A stretch of DNA of 5,780 bases from an uncultured Maribacter sp. (GTDB lineage: Bacteria; Bacteroidota; Bacteroidia; Flavobacteriales; Flavobacteriaceae): positions 1 to 5,780 of the forward strand of contig CAJQMW010000205.1 of NCBI GenBank assembly GCA_905479535.1. The letters run 5' to 3'. The position numbers were made by a program, and so were the translations under genes. Position 1 is the first letter of the stretch. The number at the start of each line of letters is the position of its first letter. Positions 1 through 4,732 of the stretch are shown here, piece after piece. The notes beneath the pieces were generated by a model, which made no database searches, was not told the DNA's origin, and worked only from the letters and a program-made list of their open reading frames with translations.

Positions 1-266
1 TTCGCTTATTAAGCAATCTTTACACTAGACGCCATATGATAGACTTTTTAGAAGCCATTAAGAACAACACCAGACCTATTGCCGATATACAGGAGGGGCA
101 CATTTCTACCGCAAGTTGTATTTTGGCAAATTTATCTATGGATTTAGAGCGTCCCTTAGTCTATGACCCAAGTACACGCACGGTACTAAATGACCCTGAA
201 GCCACCAAATTATTGCAACGGGCTTACAGGGGCCCATGGGAGCATCCACACCCGGATACCGTATAG
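1..266 (+). CDS. Gfo/Idh/MocA-family oxidoreductase, C-terminal fragment
   Basis: This is the last 87 codons of a gene whose start lies left of the window; the frame is open from base 3 with no stop, so the ATG at 36 is internal. The segment matches the typical C-terminus of Gfo/Idh/MocA NAD(P)-dependent sugar dehydrogenases: a helix reading HMIDFLEAIKNNTRPIAD, then the EGHISTASCILANL helix, a DP turn, and the terminal DPEATKLLQRAYRGPW block. Family members oxidise or reduce sugars, inositols and sugar derivatives in the cytoplasm. The Rossmann domain and the catalytic residues are off-window, so the substrate cannot be named. The stop TAG (264-266) lies 3 nt from the stop of the convergent LacI-type gene, leaving no room for a separate terminator. 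Linkage to a LacI-type regulator suggests a sugar catabolic locus to the left (inference). Confidence 0.88.
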   Translation, partial: RLLSNLYTRRHMIDFLEAIKNNTRPIADIQEGHISTASCILANLSMDLERPLVYDPSTRTVLNDPEATKLLQRAYRGPWEHPHPDTV

Positions 267-269
267 AAA

Positions 270-1292
270 TTATTCGGTCTTTTTTGTGGATTCCCGTACG
301 ATAAGACTGGTTTTTACAACTTTGGTTTCAAAAGGAAGGTCTGCATTTGGGTTTTCAATTCTATGGATAAGCAACTTAGCGGCACTTTCGCCAATATATT
401 TACCATGTTGACTTACCATGGTCAACGAGGGGCTAACATATTTAGAAAGCTGACCGTTGGTAAATCCGATGATGGAAATATCCCCAGGAACTTCATAGCC
501 CTTAGACTTCACTATTTGTAAAATTTTCACTGCGGTAATTTCGTCCAGACCAAGAATCCCGTCGATTTTCTTTTCCGCTAAAACAAAGGCCATGAGCAAA
601 TCTAAATCATCCTTTGGTCCACAATTAATTACCATTTTTGCATCGTAATCATATCCGTTGTCCGTTAGGGCTTTTCTATAGCCTTCGTGCCTTAATATAC
701 CTACGCTGGAATTCCCTATTGGAGAGACAAAGGCGATATTTTTACAGCCGATATCCATAAAATACCGGGTCGTTTTATAGGCTGCCTCAAAGTCATCTAC
801 AACTACCTTATCGCAAGCAATCAAATCGGAGACCCTATCAAAAAGCACCAACGGAATTTGGTTGGAAGTAATTTCATTTAGGGCTTCCATCTTTCCTTTT
901 AATTGAGTTTCTTCCGATAGGGAAACGATTAACCCATCCACCGTTCCTGAGTCTAAGATGGCCAAAGTCTTCGATTCTTTTTCAAAGGATTCATCGCTAA
1001 TACAACTTATAATATTATACCCTTTTTCGTGGGCTACTTTTTCTATGCCGTAAAGAACCTGCACAAAAAAATAGTTCAGTATGTTAGGTACCAGAACCCC
1101 TATGGCCCTTGTACTCTTGTTAATGAGATTAAGGGCTAGCTTATTGGGTTTATAATGGTTCTCCTTGGCATATTTCTGAATCCTTTCCTTTAGGCCCCTA
1201 CTGATCTCATAACTATCATGTACAGCTTTGGAAACGGTAGGGATAGAGACACCGAAATGCTTCGCGATATCCTTTAGGGTGATTTTATTCAT
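270..1292 (-). CDS. LacI-family transcriptional regulator
   Basis: A full-length 340-aa LacI/GalR-type repressor, the normal length for the family. Residues 4-50 form the DNA-binding helix-turn-helix (TLKDIAKHFGVSIPTVSKAV, then ISRGLKERIQKYAKE and HYKPN), followed by the hinge helix (about 51-60). The periplasmic-binding-protein-like effector domain begins at RAIGVLVPN (62-70) and runs to the end. It includes family landmarks such as DGLIVS (119-124), PLVLFDR (147-153), GILGLDE (245-251) and ISIIGFTNG (272-280). It probably acts as a cytoplasmic dimer that binds a sugar-like effector and controls nearby carbohydrate genes. The convergent Gfo/Idh/MocA gene supports this, but neither ligand nor operator can be read from the window. 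The ATG at 1292 directly precedes the HTH and is the only sensible start. Its leader is A/T-rich with no Shine-Dalgarno, as usual in Bacteroidota. A terminator-like hairpin sits just upstream. Confidence 0.95.
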   Translation of the reverse strand: MNKITLKDIAKHFGVSIPTVSKAVHDSYEISRGLKERIQKYAKENHYKPNKLALNLINKSTRAIGVLVPNILNYFFVQVLYGIEKVAHEKGYNIISCISDESFEKESKTLAILDSGTVDGLIVSLSEETQLKGKMEALNEITSNQIPLVLFDRVSDLIACDKVVVDDFEAAYKTTRYFMDIGCKNIAFVSPIGNSSVGILRHEGYRKALTDNGYDYDAKMVINCGPKDDLDLLMAFVLAEKKIDGILGLDEITAVKILQIVKSKGYEVPGDISIIGFTNGQLSKYVSPSLTMVSQHGKYIGESAAKLLIHRIENPNADLPFETKVVKTSLIVRESTKKTE

Positions 1293-1303
1293 TCGTTAAA
1301 GCT

Positions 1304-1347
1304 AAAAAAGGTCTTTGAAAAATAGTCTATTTTCTCAAAAACCTTTT
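1304..1347 (-). terminator. Long AT-rich hairpin with U-tract, probable terminator of the response-regulator gene
   Basis: Read on the - strand, a left arm beginning AAAAGGT pairs with a right arm ending ACCTTTT. The stem has about 19 pairs with one mismatch and one bulge, folding around the centre at about 1326, and T's cover 1304-1309 at the 3' side. It begins 23 bp after the stop of the response-regulator gene, the right place for an intrinsic terminator. It also ends 12 nt before the LacI start codon, so it must lie in, or overlap, the repressor's promoter or leader. The AT-rich stem is weaker than a classic GC stem. The near-symmetry would also suit an operator. Confidence 0.6.
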
Positions 1348-1369
1348 CTTGCCTATACCCGGGGAGATG

Positions 1370-1990
1370 TTACAATTGTTCCAATTTTGTCAACGCTTCA
1401 GATTTTGAGTTTACGTCCAGTTTAAGATAGATATTCTGAATGTGAAAATTAACCGCACTGGTGGTAACAAACAGCTTATCCGCGATCATTCTATACGTTG
1501 CTCCTTTACAAAGGTAGTCAACGATTTGATTTTCCCGTTCCGAGAAAAGCTTATACGTTTTTCTATGGAAATTGGACACCACCTTTTGCACGATATCATT
1601 GCTCATTGTTGCGCCATCTTTGCGGACACAATTTAACGCATGAAGCAGCTTATCTTCGGTCATAGGCTTAGTCAGGTATCCATTTGCGCCCCGTTTGAAA
1701 GCGTCTTTGATAACTTCGAAATCATTGATTAGGCTTATCATGATTATATTCACGCTCCAGTCCTTTCGGCGGAATAATTTAATAGCATCCAACCCGCTAA
1801 TTTCATCTAGCTCAACTTCTGAGATGATAATATCCGGCGAGACTCTTTTATACGCTTTTAAAGCAGTATTGACATTGTTGTAGATACCGACCAGGTCGTA
1901 CTCAGAAAAATTTCTGAAATACCTTTCATACGATTCATGTTCCGATAATTCCTTTTCAATAACGATGATTTTTAAGATTTGAGTTTTCAT
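1370..1990 (-). CDS. Orphan NarL/LuxR-type response regulator with degenerate receiver
   Basis: A 206-aa two-domain regulator. Residues 5-124 form a CheY-like receiver and 148-206 a LuxR-type helix-turn-helix (FSERENQIVDYLCKG, MIADKLFVTTSAVNFH, IYLKLDVNSKSEAL). I start it at the ATG at 1990, just before the first receiver strand. An in-frame ATG at 2038 would add 16 residues unlike any receiver. The active site is abnormal: the acidic pair after strand 1 reads E12-K13, and the phosphoacceptor in PDIIISEVEL is E58 instead of Asp. The switch Ser (S86) and the conserved Lys (K108, in YLTKP) remain. Family knowledge says Glu cannot accept the phosphoryl group and can mimic the phosphorylated state, so constitutive or ligand-independent activity is plausible (inference). 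No histidine kinase gene is next to it. Targets are unknown. The gene lies on the same strand as the LacI-type regulator, 77 bp upstream of it. Confidence 0.9.
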   Translation of the reverse strand: MKTQILKIIVIEKELSEHESYERYFRNFSEYDLVGIYNNVNTALKAYKRVSPDIIISEVELDEISGLDAIKLFRRKDWSVNIIMISLINDFEVIKDAFKRGANGYLTKPMTEDKLLHALNCVRKDGATMSNDIVQKVVSNFHRKTYKLFSERENQIVDYLCKGATYRMIADKLFVTTSAVNFHIQNIYLKLDVNSKSEALTKLEQL

Positions 1991-1994
1991 TGTC

Positions 1995-2013
1995 GATGGT
2001 ATTTTATGCCATC
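1995..2013. promoter_or_regulatory. Imperfect palindrome just upstream of the response-regulator start
   Basis: GATGGTAT and ATGCCATC flank a TTT centre (7 of 8 positions symmetric), ending 5 bp before the ATG at 1990. In DNA it could be an operator, for example for autoregulation. In mRNA it could fold over the translation start. On the - strand a TTG at 2038-2036 stands 19 nt before TAGGATGG (2016-2009). That is the spacing of the Bacteroidota -33/-7 promoter, but the -7 element is a poor match to TAnnTTTG. Both readings are tentative. Confidence 0.3.
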
Positions 2014-2139
2014 CTATTCTCTTGGAACAGAACAACAAGGGTTAGTAATGGGTAAAATTTGGTTTATGCGCAAATAACTTGCGAGATAGTTCCTGACAGG
2101 GTCAAAGCAGCCGAATTTGGACATGGACGACCCTTGAAC

Positions 2140-2160
2140 GCTCAAAAATTTATTTTGAGC
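2140..2160. repeat. Perfect 8-bp inverted repeat with 5-nt loop
   Basis: GCTCAAAA (2140-2147) and TTTTGAGC (2153-2160) are exact reverse complements around ATTTA. There is no run of T's after either arm, so it is a poor terminator. It may be a protein-binding site or a small RNA hairpin 150 bp upstream of the response-regulator gene. Confidence 0.45.
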
Positions 2161-2171
2161 ACAGCTGTTGT

Positions 2172-2193
2172 ATTACTAATCATTAGCTAATGA
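2172..2193. promoter_or_regulatory. 14-bp perfect palindrome, possible operator
   Basis: TCATTAGCTAATGA (2180-2193) is a perfect 14-bp palindrome with no spacer. It is preceded by ATTACTAA (2172-2179), whose exact reverse complement TTAGTAAT occurs at 2042-2049. Spacer-free palindromes of this length suit dimeric helix-turn-helix regulators. The site lies 190 bp upstream of the response-regulator start. Which protein binds, if any, is unknown. Confidence 0.35.
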
Positions 2194-2471
2194 CGTGCAA
2201 AACGTGTTATGACCTGTAGGGAACTAAAAAGAAGCTAATTCTTGGTAAAATGGAGACTTGAACCAAATACATACTTATCCAAGATAAATGTGACTTGGCA
2301 ATTGAAAGACTTTAGGAGTACAATCAATTCTCTAAATTGAAATGTAAAAGAAAAATTGTCTTTGTAGGTAAGCGGTAGGTAAAAATTTTCCATGTTCTTG
2401 GGGGATTTGGGTTAACAATGGTTATCTCTAACTTTCATAGGTGAAATATAGGGATATAAAAAATATTTTGG

Positions 2472-2517
2472 TCAAATGTGTAGGTTTTTTCGTTCAAATG
2501 CAAGGATTTTTGCATTT
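2472..2517. repeat. Imperfect direct repeat with 22-bp period, second copy overlapping a hairpin
   Basis: TCAAATG followed by AGG and a T-run occurs at 2472-2490 and again at 2494-2511. The copies start 22 bp apart, about two helical turns. The second copy overlaps an exact inverted repeat, AAATGCAA (2496-2503) and TTGCATTT (2510-2517), with a 6-nt loop. In-phase direct repeats are typical of sites for regulators that bind as tandem monomers, such as AraC-type domains. No adjacent gene explains it. Confidence 0.4.
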
Positions 2518-2647
2518 CATCTATAAAAATTGTGAATCGTTGCTTTCGCTGTACGTTAAATTCAATTGAACTGTAAGTACAATTTTAGTGCGTTAATGAA
2601 CTACGGGGCAGTGCCACCGAGGTAGCAGACTCTAGAACGCTGCGCTA

Positions 2648-2706
2648 CAAGAATCAAGACCTGCGTGCCGGCAGGCAGGAACCAGACCTCTTTGTCTTGG
2701 CTCTTG
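2648..2706. repeat. Nested inverted repeat around a TGCCGGCA core
   Basis: The outer arms at 2648-2660 (CAAGAATCAAGAC) and 2694-2706 (GTCTTGGCTCTTG) are complementary at 11 of 13 positions. Inside them, 2660-2679 is a 20-bp palindrome, symmetric at 9 of 10 pairs (mismatch at 2665/2674), centred on the perfect TGCCGGCA (2666-2673). The whole could extrude as a cruciform or fold as a two-storey RNA hairpin. There is no T-tract, so it is not a standard terminator. Confidence 0.6.
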
Positions 2707-2720
2707 GTTCTTGGTTCTTT
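2696..2720. repeat. Tandem 7-mer repeat CTTGGTT
   Basis: CTTGGCT, CTTGGTT, CTTGGTT and the partial CTTT follow each other directly: two exact units plus one with a single change. The unit is the reverse complement of the CAAGAAT/CAAGACC-type units at 2648-2660, so the microrepeat also builds the arms of the inverted repeat. Confidence 0.65.
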
Positions 2721-2721
2721 A

Positions 2722-2745
2722 GAATTGATGAATTGATGAATTGAC
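2722..2745. repeat. Tandem 8-mer repeat GAATTGAT (three copies)
   Basis: Three directly adjacent copies, the third ending in C instead of T. It follows the 7-mer tract by 1 bp. A short non-coding tract like this can change copy number by slippage between strains. It has no coding or promoter reading that I can see. Confidence 0.65.
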
Positions 2746-2805
2746 TATCTGAACGCTACACCCGAGGCAAAGCCGTCGGGGAATTATTTAGATTAAAATA
2801 ATAGC

Positions 2806-2851
2806 AAAAAAAGGAGGGGACCCAGTTATCCCCCCGGATACCACCCCTCCT
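2806..2851 (-). terminator. Rho-independent terminator of the PD40/PorP-like operon
   Basis: AGGAGGGG (2812-2819) and CCCCTCCT (2844-2851) form a GC-rich 8-bp stem. On the - strand this stem is followed directly by a run of seven T's (2812-2806). A second small stem, TATCC (2827-2831) with GGATA (2836-2840), sits in the loop. It lies 82 bp past the stop of the PorP-like gene, in the right orientation to end that transcript. On the + strand there is no T-tract, so it is one-directional. Confidence 0.85.
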
Positions 2852-2933
2852 CTTATCGACAATTTACTCAAACATAGAAATACTTAAACCCAATGTTGCG
2901 CCATAAATTTATCGAATACTGAATCTTTAAATA

Positions 2934-4631
2934 TTACTGCTCCCTGCTGATGTAGTCTCCGTCGTCCTCATAGGTATTGGAGGCGGTAGCCGTGGAACGG
3001 TCCACTTGCATTATCCATTTTTCATCATTATACTTTCCATTTAGATTGGAAACAAAAGCTGTTTTCGCCTCTTCTTTGTAATCATAATCGGCCAAGTAGA
3101 CATAATGCAGCCCATTCTCTTTATTGTAGAATTGTTTTGCGTTCAATCCCTTTTTCCTTAAACTTTCCATAAAGGCATTGAGGTATTTTTTATTCTTATA
3201 AACGTTCGCAATAACGTAATATCCCGATTTTACTCCAACCATATCGGCCTCACCCAGTATTTTAATGGGTAGTTTCTCAAACTGTTTGTTTCGGGGGTCT
3301 TCAAAAACTTCATAGTTTTCTGACTCCGTTTCATTAGACACCAGCATGGTTCTGTCCTCCTGGCTGAAATCCTCTAAACTCGTTCGAATGTTATTCTTGA
3401 TATCGGTCCTTAAAAGACGTACTACGGTTTCGAAACGCTGCTCAAAGGCTGTGGTTCGCGCTTCTTCTATAGAGTCTTGTCTCAAAATCAATTCATCCAA
3501 AATCAACCGGTTTTGGTAGGCAATAGAATTTTCATCCATACTTTCCGAGGTTGTCACCTCTTTTTTAGATTTTCTTCGTCCTCTATCCCTTTCTTCTATT
3601 AAATGGGCGATCTGTTCTTCATAGTTCCGCACTATTCTGTCTATCTTACTATCGTGAGAGCTATCTACATAAGCATTACCTTTTTCATCATCATCCTTAA
3701 ACGTATAGCCCAAAGATAGCTCGTGGTTCCATCCTAAATTGGCATTATCTTGTGACAGATTCTTTTCCATTAGATAGCCCAAGGACATTTTTTTACTCAG
3801 GTTGAACCCTATTCCTGCGGAAAGTCCATATTCTTCATCCATCTTTGTCTGAAGCCATCCGTATTTTGGCAAATCCAATAACAAAGAACCTAGATAATAA
3901 AGACTACCGTCATCGTTCTTCCCCACTTGTGCCAAAGGCATGAGCCGGGCATTTTCAAACAATCCCCTACCCGCGTCAAAAGCATGCGTATATTGCAGGG
4001 AAGCTTTAATACTATTAGCGGATAAGTTGGTCAGAAACTCATTGGTAGTCTGATTATAACGTAAGAGGTCTTCTGCATACAAACCAAAGTCAAACTTGCC
4101 TACAGATAAGTTTATACCCGGTTGTATGGCAATTTTACTTTCTTTTCTGGCCTCTGAGACCTCTGGGTCATCTACCGTGACAACTACTCTATTCTTGTCC
4201 AACCCTTGGTTAAAATAGGTAACGTTGGTACCGAAAGCAAGTTTCGTTTTCGCTCCCAAGGTTACGGATGTGGCATAGTTAGCATTGAAACCAAACTCTT
4301 GGACAACACCGGACCATTGGCTATAAACTCCTATTCCTACGGCAGTTTTTTCGTTTATTTTATTGCTGAATCCTAAGAAATAGTTTTGGCTATTATCATC
4401 GAATGCTGCGTACTGGTTTCTATTTAAAATATTTAAGTAGGATTTGTTCTCCCTAACCAACGAAAAGGTAGGGTTGATTAAAAATCGATTAAAGAATAAT
4501 TGATTGCGATACGTACTACTGGAGCTTAGGTCAGTACTTGTTTCTTGACCAAGCATAGATAAGTTTCCTAGAACTATGATAAATATAAGGGGGAGACCTA
4601 TCTTTTTGGATAAGGTATGGGTATAGTTCAT
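2934..4631 (-). CDS. PorP/SprF-like outer-membrane barrel protein with C-terminal SPOR-like domain
   Basis: A 565-aa envelope protein. Residues 1-28 are a signal peptide (K9-K10, hydrophobic core LPLIFIIVLG, cleavage probably before Q29). Residues about 41-312 resemble the PorP/SprF family: the N-terminal FFNRFLINPTFSLVRE corresponds to the family's NPA(Y/F) entry motif. Alternating strands such as YFLGFSNKI, TAVGIGVYSQW, TKLAFGTNVTYF and ELSLGYTF follow, the last ending the barrel. SprF-type proteins are usually near 300-330 aa, so about 250 residues are extra. That extra part is a charged, helix-prone region (about 326-420, rich in E/R/K, possibly coiled coil), a linker, then about 468-543 (SGYYVIANVYKNKKYLNAF through YVYLADYDYKEEAKTAF to KWIMQV). 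This last block has the shape of a SPOR domain, which binds septal, denuded peptidoglycan. An acidic tail ends the protein. I infer an outer-membrane barrel with a periplasmic extension, linked to T9SS adhesin attachment. It lies downstream of the propeller gene, probably in one operon. The leader is AT-rich with no Shine-Dalgarno. Confidence 0.85.
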   Translation of the reverse strand: MNYTHTLSKKIGLPLIFIIVLGNLSMLGQETSTDLSSSSTYRNQLFFNRFLINPTFSLVRENKSYLNILNRNQYAAFDDNSQNYFLGFSNKINEKTAVGIGVYSQWSGVVQEFGFNANYATSVTLGAKTKLAFGTNVTYFNQGLDKNRVVVTVDDPEVSEARKESKIAIQPGINLSVGKFDFGLYAEDLLRYNQTTNEFLTNLSANSIKASLQYTHAFDAGRGLFENARLMPLAQVGKNDDGSLYYLGSLLLDLPKYGWLQTKMDEEYGLSAGIGFNLSKKMSLGYLMEKNLSQDNANLGWNHELSLGYTFKDDDEKGNAYVDSSHDSKIDRIVRNYEEQIAHLIEERDRGRRKSKKEVTTSESMDENSIAYQNRLILDELILRQDSIEEARTTAFEQRFETVVRLLRTDIKNNIRTSLEDFSQEDRTMLVSNETESENYEVFEDPRNKQFEKLPIKILGEADMVGVKSGYYVIANVYKNKKYLNAFMESLRKKGLNAKQFYNKENGLHYVYLADYDYKEEAKTAFVSNLNGKYNDEKWIMQVDRSTATASNTYEDDGDYISREQ

Positions 4632-4665
4632 GATGTTATTTTTATGGGTTTACAATTTGGGTATG

Positions 4666-4699
4666 CAAAGGAATTTGAAATACTAATTCTATTCCTTTG
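4666..4699. repeat. Perfect 9-bp inverted repeat in the intergenic gap
   Basis: CAAAGGAAT (4666-4674) and ATTCCTTTG (4691-4699) are exact reverse complements separated by 16 nt, in the 101-bp gap between the two envelope genes. No T-tract follows on the - strand, so it is unlikely to terminate. It may be an mRNA processing or stability hairpin that sets different expression of the two genes, or an operator of an internal promoter. Confidence 0.5.
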
Positions 4700-4732
4700 A
4701 AGGGGTCAATTACTTTAATTCAAAAAGTTTCG

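Larger units (their letters stand above)
2601..2781. repeat. Mosaic intergenic repeat island of palindromes and microrepeats
   Basis: A GC-richer patch inside AT-rich DNA, made of repeat units. CTAC (2601-2604) pairs with GTAG (2622-2625) around the odd palindrome GGCAGTGCC (2607-2615). The alternative pair GTAGC (2622-2626) and GCTAC (2644-2648) competes for the same bases. Next come a nested inverted repeat (2648-2706), two tandem-repeat tracts, and a final hairpin at 2761-2780 (CCCGA-GGC, AAA loop, GCC-TCGGG, with one bulged G). The first and last blocks resemble each other in inverted orientation (CCGAGG with GGC/GCC cores). This construction suggests a dispersed, non-coding repeat family of the kind seen between genes in Flavobacteriia; I cannot confirm copy number. 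Confidence 0.6.
1991..2933. other. 943-bp non-coding region between the response regulator and the PorP-like gene
   Basis: I see no open reading frame with recognisable protein character on either strand, and no tRNA or rRNA. The part up to about 2600 is AT-rich, with scattered short perfect inverted repeats (2069-2083, 2140-2160, 2180-2193, 2324-2340, 2496-2517) and one imperfect direct repeat. From 2601 to 2781 it becomes GC-richer and carries a mosaic of palindromes and short tandem repeats. From 2806 to 2851 there is an intrinsic terminator for the - strand transcript from the right. The response-regulator promoter should be in the left portion, but no convincing TTG/TAnnTTTG pair was found. 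A small RNA gene cannot be excluded. Confidence 0.7.

Noticed and set aside
233..240. CCCATGGG palindrome near the end of the dehydrogenase gene
   Set aside because: It is inside coding sequence, short, with no T-tract. It encodes part of the conserved YRGPW ending, so chance is sufficient.
190..411. 73-aa open frame on the + strand
   Set aside because: It overlaps the end of the dehydrogenase gene in another frame and the antisense of the LacI gene, with no protein-like features.
1442..1883. Two short + strand open frames (1442-1636, 1695-1883)
   Set aside because: Both are antisense shadows of the response-regulator gene, whose domains are unambiguous.
1991..2038. Upstream in-frame ATG at 2038 as start of the response regulator
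   Set aside because: It would add 16 residues with no counterpart in receiver domains. The ATG at 1990 sits right before the first receiver strand.
2601..2781. CRISPR array or tRNA gene
   Set aside because: Repeat units are 7-8 bp and contiguous with no spacers, and no cloverleaf or T-loop consensus can be traced.
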